Source: Faecalicatena fissicatena
Lineage (GTDB): Bacteria; Bacillota; Clostridia; Lachnospirales; Lachnospiraceae
DNA length: 64,000 nt
Assembly: GCA_001028025.1 (NCBI GenBank)
Contig: LDAQ01000017.1
Location: 1 to 64,000 of the forward strand
Direction of reading: 5' to 3'
The notes under the pieces are model-generated. The model had not been told where the DNA came from. It made no database searches and saw nothing but the letters and a program-made list of their open reading frames with translations. Position 1 is the first letter of the stretch, and every line of letters starts with the position of its first letter. The translations under genes and the position numbers were made by a program. Of the stretch, positions 53,867-62,820 are shown piece after piece.

Positions 53867-55069
53867 TCAGCGCTTTCTGAATTTCCCCACTTTCGTCAGC
53901 TTATTCGGCAGTTTCGGCACCTTACCGGATGTTTTCACAATTGCCTCTTCCGAACACTCGGGAATACATTTTCCGCATCTGTCACAGTCAAAATCATCGA
54001 TCATATAAATGTATTTTGGTTTTCCATCAATACAGTCTTTTGGGCACACATCGGCGCAGTCACCGCAGCCGCTGCAAAGACGGGGATCAATGTAGATCGT
54101 CTGGGCAGAGAAACATACGCCGGCAGGACACGTTTTTTTCTTCATATGTAATTCATATTCTTTTTCAAATAACTCAACTGCACTCAGTACAATTTTGGCA
54201 GAAACCTGCCCCATGGTGCAGGGTGTAGAGAACTCCATGGCTTCACCGATTTCCTTTGTCATATCAATATAATCCGGCTTTCCCCTGCCTTCTTTTATCT
54301 CATTGTTCATATACTGGAGCTGGAGAAGGCCCTCCCGGCAAAAGACGCATCTGCCGCAGCTCTGTTTTCTGGAAGCCGTCAGTTTCTCATCCGTCTCTGC
54401 AACAATGCAGTCTTTCTCCGTCAAAATCCGGAGCAAACCATTATCGATTTCCGCCTCTCCCACAGTCAGGGCTGCTGCCGTTTCAGGACGTATATACCGA
54501 TAACCGGCGAGCACTGCTTTTGCCTCTGATAAGTCGACAATATCCGACAATTTTGTATCGCATGCTACTTTTTTCAGTTCTGCACCATTCGCAGAAACAT
54601 AAATACCTGCTACGAACGAATCCTCCAGTACATCCGAAAGACCGGCGGCCGTAATCATATGCATCAAAACAGAACCTTTCTCTGCACGTTTATTTACCAG
54701 CCCTGTTACAATTTCTACATTTTCGGCTTCTGCCGCATCTTTTACGAGGTCTGCCAGCTCCGCGGCTGATTCCGGAATGTGAAGACTCAGCTTATCTGTC
54801 CCGAGAGCGTACCCCAGTATTGCAATCCCTCCTGTCACCTTTTCCGGGTTTTCTTTCAGCACCTCCAAAAGCACGCCATCCGTATCAGCATTATTCAGCG
54901 CTGCCACAACTCCCAATTCAAGCCGCTCTTCCTGAGCCTCTTCTTCCGCCATCCTGATTCTCTCAGAAAGTGTTTCATGATGAAGGCCATATTCCAAAAT
55001 ACCGGAAGCGGCAATTTTATCCAATACTTCCTGTTTACTCATTTTCTTTGCGTTTTCAATTCCGCTCAT
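53867..55069 (-). CDS. NuoF-like iron-sulfur subunit lacking the FMN/NADH domain
   Basis: A 400-residue protein. The N-terminal 230 residues are poorly conserved, and I see no GRGGAGFPTG-type FMN/NADH site. The NuoF iron-sulfur region follows (SCGRCVFCREGLLQL, then PCTMGQ, about 240-300). A two-cluster ferredoxin comes at the end (CSGCGDCADVCPKDCIDG; CDRCGKCIPECSEEAI, about 330-385). It starts two bases after the stop of the NuoG/GltD-like gene and probably accepts electrons from it. Confidence 0.88.
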   Translation of the reverse strand: MSGIENAKKMSKQEVLDKIAASGILEYGLHHETLSERIRMAEEEAQEERLELGVVAALNNADTDGVLLEVLKENPEKVTGGIAILGYALGTDKLSLHIPESAAELADLVKDAAEAENVEIVTGLVNKRAEKGSVLMHMITAAGLSDVLEDSFVAGIYVSANGAELKKVACDTKLSDIVDLSEAKAVLAGYRYIRPETAAALTVGEAEIDNGLLRILTEKDCIVAETDEKLTASRKQSCGRCVFCREGLLQLQYMNNEIKEGRGKPDYIDMTKEIGEAMEFSTPCTMGQVSAKIVLSAVELFEKEYELHMKKKTCPAGVCFSAQTIYIDPRLCSGCGDCADVCPKDCIDGKPKYIYMIDDFDCDRCGKCIPECSEEAIVKTSGKVPKLPNKLTKVGKFRKR

Positions 55070-55071
55070 CT

Positions 55072-57186
55072 TTACACCACCTTATTTTCCGAAAAATCGC
55101 CCCAGGTACTTGGCCTTGAAATCTGCAGTCTCAGGTCACACTGCAGACAGCGTCCGGCTTCCGCACATATATCCGAATCACAGATGCCATGATCGAACAG
55201 ATCAAAATTGTCACTCCTGGATTTTGCGGAATCAATCTGTGTATATTTTTTCTCCTCATACCCAAACCCCGGGCACTGGCCGATGTAACTCTCTGCCTTT
55301 CGGACGGGAGCCAGCACTTCGGAAATGTCCCCGTCACCGCCAAGATACCGGTCAATCTGACTGGCCGCTTCTCTTCCCGATTCAATTGCCATGATGACCG
55401 ATTTTGTGCCGTAGACAGCATCACCGGCCGCGAAGATCCCTTCTGCAGAAGTTTTCTTGTCGCGCTCTATATCTTTGACGGTAATGCTGTTGCCTCTTCC
55501 CAGTTCCAGACCTGCTTCCTCTGTGATATCCGGTCTCTGCCCCACTGCAAAAATAACCGTGTCCGCATCAATATGATGTTCGGACCCCTCCTCTTTCTCG
55601 ATAATTGCACGGCGGTTTTCATCGAACGAGAATGATTTTACGTTCATAAAATCAACTCCTGTCACGGTGCCCTCACCTGTGATCCGTTCAAATGTCTGTG
55701 CCGGATGGACAAAGATTCCTTCTTCCTGTGCCTGCTCAATTTCTTCATCATCCGCAGTCATAGACGCTCTTGCTTCCAGACACGCCAGATGAATCTCCTC
55801 TGCGCCTAATCTCTTCGCCGTCCTCGCACAGTCGAAGGCAACATTGCCGCCTCCCAGAACCACAATCTTCCTGCCGATGCCCGTTTCTTTTCCCATACTT
55901 GCATTGCGGAGAAAATCAGTGTTCAGAATGACGCCCTTCTGGTCATGTCCTTCTATCGGAAGACATACACCCTTGTGCCCGCCGATTGCCATAAGCACCG
56001 CATCGTATTCTTTTAATAACTCTATTGGCTTCTCCACCTTTGTATTTACTTCAATCTTTACACCCTGATCTTCCATCACCTTTGCTTCATCCGCAATGAT
56101 CTCTCTTGGAAGACGGTAGGAAGGGATCCCGTAGGACATCATTCCGCCAACCAAAGGAAGTGCTTCTTTTACGGTGACATCGTGTCCCTGTTTTCTAAGA
56201 TAGTAGGCTGCCGTCAGGCCCGCAGGCCCGCCGCCCACTACACAGACTTTTTTCCCTGTATCCGCAAGCTGCTTTCCTTTTCCCCTCCAGACAGACCCGG
56301 TATCATGTTCGGCGGCATACCGTTTTATATCGCGGATGGACATCTCTTCGTTTACTTCTTTTCTTTTACATTCTAATTCACACACATGCGAACAGATGTA
56401 TCCCAATGCTTTTGGAAATGGCACCTTCTCCCGGATCACCGCCGCCGCCTCATCGTATTCCCCATTTTTTACCAAACGGATATAACGCGGTATATCCGTA
56501 TGCGCCGGGCAGGCATGGCGGCAGGGTACAATAGCGTCTTCTCTCGCCTTCTCAGAATCCAGAACCTTATCACGTATGGTTCCCGTGGGACATACTTCCG
56601 CACAGGCTCCGCAGAACCGGCAGTCCGCGTCCTTCAAAAGTCTGCCGTGCAGGGTGCCTACATAAGTTTCCATATCCTTTTTCTGGTATTGCAGTACTTT
56701 GACTCCGCGCAGTTCATTACATGCGCGCACGCATCTGCCGCAGAGTATACAGCGGTTCATATCATGCAGGATCAGCGGATTGTCCTCCTGGGGCTTAAAT
56801 CCTTTTGTTCTCATTTTAAGGCGCCCGCTCTTCGGCCCAATATACTGGATCAGCATCTGCAGCTCACAGTTCCCATACTTGGGGCAGGTAGAGCAGTCCT
56901 GGGGATGCCCGGTCAGGAGAAGCTCCAGCGCCAGCATTCTCAGCCGTTCTACCTTGGGTGTCTTTGTTTTAATCTTTAATCCGTCTTTTGCTTTCAATGT
57001 GCAGGAGGTGGTAACCCCCTCCTGCCCTTCTACTTCCACCACACACATGCGGCATGAGCCCAGTGGATTTAAGTCTCTGTGATGGCACAAATGGGGAATA
57101 TATATCCCGGCATCTAATGCACATTCCAGTATATTTTTATGATCCGGAACTTCCAGTCTGGTTCCGTCAATTGTTATTACTGCCAT
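55072..57186 (-). CDS. NuoG-like ferredoxin fused to GltD-like NAD(P)H oxidoreductase
   Basis: A 704-residue electron-transfer protein. It has a 2Fe-2S domain (HLCHHRDLNPLGSCRMC), the His-Cys3 cluster (GHPQDCSTCPKYGNC), a two-cluster ferredoxin (CILCGRCVRAC; CRFCGACAEVCPTG, to about 210) and a GltD-like part. That part has a cluster-binding N-terminus (CRHACPAHTDIP), an FAD site VVGGGPAGLTAAYYL, an NAD(P)H site VVLGGGNVAFDCARTA and GIFAAGDAVYG. Its start overlaps the MFS gene by 20 bases with AAGGAGG inside that gene. It supplies NAD(P)H electrons to the neighbouring subunits. Confidence 0.92.
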   Translation of the reverse strand: MAVITIDGTRLEVPDHKNILECALDAGIYIPHLCHHRDLNPLGSCRMCVVEVEGQEGVTTSCTLKAKDGLKIKTKTPKVERLRMLALELLLTGHPQDCSTCPKYGNCELQMLIQYIGPKSGRLKMRTKGFKPQEDNPLILHDMNRCILCGRCVRACNELRGVKVLQYQKKDMETYVGTLHGRLLKDADCRFCGACAEVCPTGTIRDKVLDSEKAREDAIVPCRHACPAHTDIPRYIRLVKNGEYDEAAAVIREKVPFPKALGYICSHVCELECKRKEVNEEMSIRDIKRYAAEHDTGSVWRGKGKQLADTGKKVCVVGGGPAGLTAAYYLRKQGHDVTVKEALPLVGGMMSYGIPSYRLPREIIADEAKVMEDQGVKIEVNTKVEKPIELLKEYDAVLMAIGGHKGVCLPIEGHDQKGVILNTDFLRNASMGKETGIGRKIVVLGGGNVAFDCARTAKRLGAEEIHLACLEARASMTADDEEIEQAQEEGIFVHPAQTFERITGEGTVTGVDFMNVKSFSFDENRRAIIEKEEGSEHHIDADTVIFAVGQRPDITEEAGLELGRGNSITVKDIERDKKTSAEGIFAAGDAVYGTKSVIMAIESGREAASQIDRYLGGDGDISEVLAPVRKAESYIGQCPGFGYEEKKYTQIDSAKSRSDNFDLFDHGICDSDICAEAGRCLQCDLRLQISRPSTWGDFSENKVV

Positions 57187-58342
57187 ATGAAACCTCCTTT
57201 TCTTCTCTTTTTGTGATCACTGTTACAATCACTGCAAAGGCCAGCATCCCCGCAAAAGCCACGGCAAACTGATTTTCTGCCGTATTTTTTCCAAGCAGAA
57301 GCGCTGCCGTGTTCCCCATAAAGATGGGTGCAATCAGTCCGCCGATCCCCCCTATAATAGAGAACATTCCACTCGCCTTTGCAACCGCGTTCTTTTCAAC
57401 GGAAACTGAAATCAGGTAGGAACCCTGTGCCATAAAACAACTCAGCGATATTCCGCAAAGTGCACTTGTGATAAATACTCCGGCCATCCCCGGAATCAGC
57501 ATAACTGCCAGATATCCGGCCATTGCCGCATATATGGAAAATGCAAGTGTATATTCTTTTAACGCCTTTGAAATCTTTCCGAATCCGATTCCAATCAGCA
57601 ATGCAAATACAGCGTTGACGGCCGTTACAATGCCTGTGACAGATGCATTTTCCGTAACATTTTCTAATATATAAATACCAATATTCGTGCTGTATGCGTT
57701 GATAAACAGGGTATGTGCAAAGGAAGCAAAAGAAATAGCATATACCATTCTATTGAGCTTCATATCCGAAGACTTCTCTGTTTTTACAGGTGGCGTCTCT
57801 ATCAGCAGGAACCAGATGCCGGCCATCGCCAGAAAGGGAATCAGATAAATAAGGAAAAAGTACTGGTATCCCAGATTCACCAGCATTCCTCCGGCCAGAT
57901 TGCCAACCATGGTTCCCACCCCCATGCCTACCACATGAAGCCCCATATAGGATGCCCTCTCACTGGCCGGGAAAAATTCCGTGATAATGGCTGTATTCAT
58001 CGGTCCCATGATTCCAAAGCCAAATCCAATCAGAAGCCTTGAGACAAACAGGATCTGAAAGCTTTCTGCAAAAAAAGGGATAACACCGCATATCCCAATG
58101 ATCAGAAGGCCATATAAAGTGATTTTCTTCTTACTGATCTTAGTCGTAAGCCATCCGATCATCAGCGCGCCCACAATCAAAAACAGATACGGCAGTGTCT
58201 GCAGCAGCTGAACCATACTGGTCCCGTACTGCCCATATTTCTCGTTTAAAATTCCAAGTACCGGTGAGATACCGGTAATATTTAAACCAAATGCAAATGC
58301 AGCTATAAAAACACTGCACGCGATTTTTCTGCTCTTTGACAT
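57167..58342 (-). CDS. MFS transporter
   Basis: A 391-residue, twelve-helix major-facilitator protein with MIGWLTTKISKKKITLYG (the loop 2-3 signature, an inverted form of GxLaDrxGrr) and LIGFGFGIMGPMNTAIITEFF. It resembles CynX/NNP-like anion or aromatic-acid transporters. Between a SnoaL-like and a redox gene, it may import or export the reduced substrate. The ATG at 58342 is preferred, after AAAGGG. Confidence 0.9.
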   Translation of the reverse strand: MSKSRKIACSVFIAAFAFGLNITGISPVLGILNEKYGQYGTSMVQLLQTLPYLFLIVGALMIGWLTTKISKKKITLYGLLIIGICGVIPFFAESFQILFVSRLLIGFGFGIMGPMNTAIITEFFPASERASYMGLHVVGMGVGTMVGNLAGGMLVNLGYQYFFLIYLIPFLAMAGIWFLLIETPPVKTEKSSDMKLNRMVYAISFASFAHTLFINAYSTNIGIYILENVTENASVTGIVTAVNAVFALLIGIGFGKISKALKEYTLAFSIYAAMAGYLAVMLIPGMAGVFITSALCGISLSCFMAQGSYLISVSVEKNAVAKASGMFSIIGGIGGLIAPIFMGNTAALLLGKNTAENQFAVAFAGMLAFAVIVTVITKREEKEVSYGSNNN

Positions 58343-58358
58343 CTTACAATCCCTTTCT

Positions 58359-58703
58359 TTATCCGCAGGGCTGCAATACATCCCAATGCTCCGCGAGCAT
58401 TCCTTCCTCCAGTCTGTAGATATCTACGACCCGGCATCTGGTAACACCATCCGGTCCAATATTTTTCAAATAAACTGCAGCCATATCATTTTCTGCAATC
58501 AACATCTGAATCTGGAGACAGAACTCAGGGCATTCGATAAACTTTTGTGCAAATGCGCTTTTTAAACCTTCCCGTCCCTGCTCCACTCCCGGATTGTGCT
58601 GAATGTAATCTTCCCTTACGTACTGATCGGCAGATTTTACCACATGATCATTAAAAAATTCCTGATAAAATCTGCGGATTACCTCTTTGTTTCTTTCCTC
58701 CAT
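58359..58703 (-). CDS. SnoaL/NTF2-like protein
   Basis: A 114-residue alpha+beta-barrel protein: EVIRRFYQEFFNDHV, YVREDYIQHNPGVEQGREGL, then VVDIYRLEEGMLAEHWDV, the SnoaL-like polyketide cyclase pattern. Members catalyse isomerisations or dehydrations or only bind ligands. The ATG at 58703, eight bases after GGAGG, fits the fold; the longer frame to 58790 does not. Confidence 0.88.
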   Translation of the reverse strand: MEERNKEVIRRFYQEFFNDHVVKSADQYVREDYIQHNPGVEQGREGLKSAFAQKFIECPEFCLQIQMLIAENDMAAVYLKNIGPDGVTRCRVVDIYRLEEGMLAEHWDVLQPCG

Positions 58704-58740
58704 ACGGTTTACCTCCGCTCTTTTCGAGCCTTTCTTTTTA

Positions 58741-58778
58741 AAATGGAGCAGATACCTCATTTGACATCTGCCCCATTT
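58741..58778 (-). other. Intercistronic hairpin upstream of the SnoaL-like gene
   Basis: Arms 58741-58753 and 58766-58778 pair at 12 of 13 positions. No T-run follows on the minus strand, so it is more likely an mRNA-stabilising or partial-termination structure between the FAD-reductase and SnoaL-like genes. Confidence 0.45.
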
Positions 58779-58800
58779 ATTGATCTGCATTTTTATTTAT

Positions 58801-60246
58801 TTAATCTTCCACAAATTCTGCTGCACTCATCCCTGCAATACGTCCTGTATTTACGGCAAATCCCATGGAGTTTCCCGGGAGCAGGAACATATAGCTGTCA
58901 TCATAAATGTTGCATGCATCCGCACCGGCTGCATACAGGCCTGTTACCGGTTCGAAGTCTTTGTCACACGCCTCGCAGTTCTCGTTAATCCGGATACCGC
59001 CGACTGTACCATATCCGCCCGGGCGGATCCTTGCGCCATAGAACGGAGCTTTTATAAGCGGTCTTAAATATTTCTTGTTCTTGAAAAATTCTTCATCTAC
59101 GCTGTCACAGAAATCATTATATTCTTCAACGGTATCTGCAAGTGTGTCCACATCAATGCCGGCTTTTTCTGCAAGTTCTTCTATTGAATCCGCTATAAAT
59201 AAGCCTTCGTTGCCATTCTCCTGTGCCATCTTCACGCCCTCTGCAAAGTCAGACACATCCGGATCAGGACGGACAAGGCAAACATGATCCACACCGTTCC
59301 TCATATAATACTTTACAATGGATGAATCCACGAGGCTGAAGCAGACCCGGTCTTTCTGATGAGAGCAAACATTTGATAAGAATGTTGTATTCTGCATATG
59401 CTCTTCGTTCATCACACGTTTTCCGTGTGTGTTGACAAGCAGATTGGGCTGTCCCATAACATTGGCGACACTTCCCGGAAGATCATCGATCCCCTCAATG
59501 TTTGCCGCCTGCTCAATGCGCACCGGAAGGTGGTCTGCACCGGCCTCCCACGCCATTTTAAGCCCGTCTCCCATAATACCCGGGATTGCGAAATTGAACA
59601 TATCTACACCGTGAATGTATCCGGTCTCTTCTTTGATAAAATCTTTGTTGCATCCGGCCCCGCCGGTACAGATAATGGCCGCTTTGCATGCAATCTCGAT
59701 TTCATTGCCGTCTTTATCTGTGCCGAGAACTCCCGCAACTTTTCCCTCTTCCATCACAATCTTTCTGGCAGCCGTTTCCAGAAGGACTTTTACTCCAAGT
59801 TCCTGCGCCCTTGCGTATAGTGCCCTGTTCATAAAGGATGCCGCACGGGGGCCAATCCCCTGATCCGTCTTTACAATGTGCCATGTGGCTTCTGATTTGG
59901 GGAAGTAACGGTATGCCCCCTCAAACTCGACGCCCATATCCTCCAGCCACTCAATCGTCTCTGCCGACTGCTCAAAGTATCGTTTTACAAGTCTTGCGTC
60001 CACATTATAATGCGTGTATTCCATAAACATGTTAAATGCTTTTTCCACGCTGATTTCTATCATCTGCTGTTTCTGGTATCTGGTTCCGATCCCGAGAGGG
60101 CCCATTCCCATATTCGCTGCCCCGCCGACGGCCGCCGCTTTTTCTAACAGAATGACCTCCGCGCCGTCTTCTGCTGCCTGTACGGCCGCGGATAACCCGG
60201 ACGGACCGCCTGCGATCACAACGATTTGTGTTTCATAATTTGCCAT
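58801..60246 (-). CDS. FAD-binding fumarate-reductase-like flavoprotein
   Basis: A 481-residue flavoprotein of the fumarate reductase/3-ketosteroid dehydrogenase/urocanate reductase superfamily. The FAD site is VVIAGGPSGLSAAVQAAEDGAEVILLEK, with GGAANMGMGP after it, and the C-terminal FAD part is GYGTVGGIRINENCEAC...GLYAAGADACNIYD. No signal peptide or haem motif, so it is cytoplasmic and probably fed by the flavodoxin/NuoF-like module. A role in reducing a plant aromatic or enone after deglycosylation is inference. Confidence 0.9.
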   Translation of the reverse strand: MANYETQIVVIAGGPSGLSAAVQAAEDGAEVILLEKAAAVGGAANMGMGPLGIGTRYQKQQMIEISVEKAFNMFMEYTHYNVDARLVKRYFEQSAETIEWLEDMGVEFEGAYRYFPKSEATWHIVKTDQGIGPRAASFMNRALYARAQELGVKVLLETAARKIVMEEGKVAGVLGTDKDGNEIEIACKAAIICTGGAGCNKDFIKEETGYIHGVDMFNFAIPGIMGDGLKMAWEAGADHLPVRIEQAANIEGIDDLPGSVANVMGQPNLLVNTHGKRVMNEEHMQNTTFLSNVCSHQKDRVCFSLVDSSIVKYYMRNGVDHVCLVRPDPDVSDFAEGVKMAQENGNEGLFIADSIEELAEKAGIDVDTLADTVEEYNDFCDSVDEEFFKNKKYLRPLIKAPFYGARIRPGGYGTVGGIRINENCEACDKDFEPVTGLYAAGADACNIYDDSYMFLLPGNSMGFAVNTGRIAGMSAAEFVED

Positions 60247-60264
60247 AATGCTCTACCTCTCCCT

Positions 60265-61314
60265 TTATTCTTCAAAAGCAATCGCTTTTCCGGTTCTTGC
60301 GGACTCGCGCACCGCATCCATAACGCACAGTACACGTCTGACCTGTTCCGGTTTTACAATGATTTCTTCTTCGCCGTTAAATGCCTTCAGAAAATGTTCA
60401 AAATAATTTCTGTGATCCACACTGACTTCCGGCAATGGTTCTTCTGATAACAGCCCCGGCTCCGGCGGCCCAAAACTTCTGGTAGGACCGGCTGCGGACA
60501 TGGTTATCTTTCCAGGTACATTTTCTAGTAAATGGGCGGTGCGGACAATTTTGCCTTCTCCGCCAAATCCGTCCATCACTGCGGAGCCTTCCGTTCCGCC
60601 GATGAACCATGCCCGTTTTGGTGTCAGATAATATGTACCCAGCTCAATCTCGGCTGTCACACCGTTTTTAAATTTCAGGATGATCTTGAAGTAATCATCT
60701 ACATTTTCGTTAATTACATTCTGGACATCTGCATATAGGGATATGATATCAGACTTTACCATATCCAGCATCTGGTCGATCAGATGAACGCCCCAGTCAT
60801 AGAGCATTCCTCCGCCCATCTCCGGATAGATGTGCCAGTCATGCATGTTGCCGTTCACGCCATAGAGCTGTGATTTGATAATGTACATATCACCAACCAT
60901 CTCTTTGTCATAGACTTCTTTCATGATGCGGTAATCTTTATCCCATCTCCTCTGCTGGTGAACCGTAAACAGAACATTGTTTTCTCTGCATGCAGCAGCC
61001 ATCTCGTCATATTCTTTCACTGACATTGCTGCAGGCTTCTCGCAGATAACGTGTTTTTTGGCCGCGGCCGCTTTTTTTACCATTTCCGGATGGCTTGGAT
61101 TCGGTGTAGAGATCATGACTACATTGATGTCGGCCTTTTCAAGCATTTCCTCCAGGCTGCCGTATGTCCCGACACCCTCCGGTGCATCCTTTAACTGTTC
61201 AGGATTCGTATCCGCCACTGCAGTCAGATCGATTTCATCAAAAGAGGCCATCATATCTGCATCGCAGTGTCCCATAAAACCAAATCCTACAATACCTAAT
61301 TTTATTTTTTCCAT
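60265..61314 (-). CDS. Gfo/Idh/MocA family oxidoreductase (second copy)
   Basis: A 349-residue NAD(P)-dependent sugar dehydrogenase. Rossmann motif GIVGFGFMGHCDADMM, EKP motif in HVICEKPAAMSVKEYD and C-terminal sheet domain with MGGGMLYDWGVHLIDQML. In C-glycoside-degrading bacteria such proteins oxidise the glucoside 3-OH to the 3-keto form. It follows the TIM-barrel gene in one operon. Confidence 0.93.
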   Translation of the reverse strand: MEKIKLGIVGFGFMGHCDADMMASFDEIDLTAVADTNPEQLKDAPEGVGTYGSLEEMLEKADINVVMISTPNPSHPEMVKKAAAAKKHVICEKPAAMSVKEYDEMAAACRENNVLFTVHQQRRWDKDYRIMKEVYDKEMVGDMYIIKSQLYGVNGNMHDWHIYPEMGGGMLYDWGVHLIDQMLDMVKSDIISLYADVQNVINENVDDYFKIILKFKNGVTAEIELGTYYLTPKRAWFIGGTEGSAVMDGFGGEGKIVRTAHLLENVPGKITMSAAGPTRSFGPPEPGLLSEEPLPEVSVDHRNYFEHFLKAFNGEEEIIVKPEQVRRVLCVMDAVRESARTGKAIAFEE

Positions 61315-61340
61315 TACAACTCTCTCCTTATCAAAAGAAC

Positions 61341-62402
61341 TTAGCAGTCTTCGATTGATCTTCTCATGGCCTCCTGATGACGGCGCACCTGTTCGATACT
61401 GTCCACCGGCAGATCCGCCCTCAGGTGCTCCCCGCCCTCGTACTCAGAACTCAGGAATCCTTTATATCCCGCTTTTTTGAACGCTTCAATCACTTCCGGG
61501 ATCGCAACTGCTGTCTCTTTGTAGTCCTCATGCATATTGTAGAATTTTGCATGTGTATGGAAGATATAATCGATATTATCAATGAGATCCTGCGGATCTG
61601 ACCATGAATATGTAAAAGATGCCCCTGCATATTCCTGATCGGCCGGCCCGCCGCCCGCTGCCTCCACTGCATCCATCATTTCTTTCATGCCGTTGGCCAT
61701 ACGGTATTCCATGTTTGCTTTTCCCAAATTCAGGTCATATTTAATCTTTACAAAACCTTTTGCCATTCTTTCGGCATAAGCTTCGTCCACAATTTTGATA
61801 CACTCTTCGGAAGCGCCGTGTCTTCTTGCTTTATCTCTCAGCACATCCGGGATATTCTTACAGAAAATCCCCATATCCGGAATAAATCCAAAATATTTTG
61901 TGCCTGTGCGGTGAATCATCTCCATGTAGCCGTCTGCCCAGCCGGAGTTCAGGGAGAAAGGCGCATGGACTTCAAGGCCGATCTTTACCTCTTTTTCTTC
62001 CGCATAGTCAAGGCTCCCTTCGATCACGTCCATTGGCGTGGATACCAGGGTACGTAAGTTCTTGAATCCCAGCATGGATGCAAGGCGGATATCGCGTTTC
62101 ATCATGTTCACCTGCTCACTCAGTGTCAGTGTGCGGTTGTCGTAAATATGATTTTCCAGGAATGCATCGTAGCAGGATGGTTCTAAATGATATTTTTCCA
62201 TCCAGCCGAACCACTGGGCTCTGAATTCTTCCGTTTCAATCGGAAGCGGGAATCTGCGGATCATCTGTTCCGCAAGAAGCTCCACTCCTGTTGCTCCTGT
62301 TTTAGCTGTCTCACGCAGACAGCCTTCCAAATCTAATTTTTTATCGTAGTATTCATCCTGGTAACTGTACAGGGAAACACTTCTTTTTATCTCACAGCTC
62401 AT
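61341..62402 (-). CDS. TIM-barrel isomerase/epimerase family, likely C-glycoside deglycosidase alpha subunit
   Basis: A 353-residue xylose-isomerase-like barrel. The start SVSLYSYQDEYYDKKLDLEG, then TGATGVELLAEQMI, VKIGLEVHAPFS, TKYFGFIPDMGIF and GFLSSEYEGG provide metal-binding Glu, Asp and His positions. In both start and middle it matches my recollection of DgpC/DfgA catalytic subunits, and it lies directly beside a DUF6379-like small subunit, as those do. Simple sugar-phosphate epimerase activity remains the alternative. Confidence 0.87.
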   Translation of the reverse strand: MSCEIKRSVSLYSYQDEYYDKKLDLEGCLRETAKTGATGVELLAEQMIRRFPLPIETEEFRAQWFGWMEKYHLEPSCYDAFLENHIYDNRTLTLSEQVNMMKRDIRLASMLGFKNLRTLVSTPMDVIEGSLDYAEEKEVKIGLEVHAPFSLNSGWADGYMEMIHRTGTKYFGFIPDMGIFCKNIPDVLRDKARRHGASEECIKIVDEAYAERMAKGFVKIKYDLNLGKANMEYRMANGMKEMMDAVEAAGGGPADQEYAGASFTYSWSDPQDLIDNIDYIFHTHAKFYNMHEDYKETAVAIPEVIEAFKKAGYKGFLSSEYEGGEHLRADLPVDSIEQVRRHQEAMRRSIEDC

Positions 62403-62413
62403 GTCGGCTCCTC

Positions 62414-62809
62414 CTATTTCATCTCAAAATCTGCTTCACATACCGCTTCAATCTGAAAGGGCATGTAAGACGGGTCTATTATCTGCACCGCTTTGATATG
62501 ATGGCTGCCTGCCGCAAGGCCGCCTTCTTTGCATACGGTTACCGTCGCATAATCGCCAAATTCCCATCGGTAATCAGAATCAATGACGGTACGCATCTCC
62601 TCCAGTGTAAATGCTTCGCCGTTTACGACAAGGCGAATATCTTCCCGATTTACCTCTTCCCCATCTACATTTACTTTGATATCTCTTACAATTGATAATG
62701 TAATGCCGCGGTAATACTGTGCTTTGAAGTCAAACTGATATCCCGTGATTTTCCCGTCTGCTTCCATGTTTTTAAATCCATCCGGATTATAGATCTGTCT
62801 GCCGGCCAT
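62414..62809 (-). CDS. DUF6379-like protein, likely C-glycoside deglycosidase beta subunit
   Basis: A 131-residue all-beta protein with ITGYQFDFKAQYYRGITLSI, VVNGEAFTLEEM, YRWEFGDYATVTV and GGLAAGSHHIKAV. Length and pattern match the small beta-subunit family (DUF6379; DgpB/DfgB) that forms the deglycosidase complex with a TIM-barrel partner, here encoded 11 bases downstream. The identification rests on memory of the family plus gene order. Confidence 0.82.
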   Translation of the reverse strand: MAGRQIYNPDGFKNMEADGKITGYQFDFKAQYYRGITLSIVRDIKVNVDGEEVNREDIRLVVNGEAFTLEEMRTVIDSDYRWEFGDYATVTVCKEGGLAAGSHHIKAVQIIDPSYMPFQIEAVCEADFEMK

Positions 62810-62820
62810 TTTTCTTCCTC

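Noticed and set aside
58359..60246. Bile-acid 7-dehydroxylation (bai) operon
   Set aside because: A SnoaL-like protein, FAD flavoprotein and MFS are present, but no CoA ligase, CoA transferase or BaiCD/H-type flavoenzyme. The operon reads into sugar dehydrogenases and a deglycosidase-like pair instead.
61341..62402. Xylose isomerase
   Set aside because: Only the broad TIM-barrel superfamily matches. Length, N-terminal pattern and the adjacent DUF6379-like gene point to the deglycosidase alpha-subunit group.
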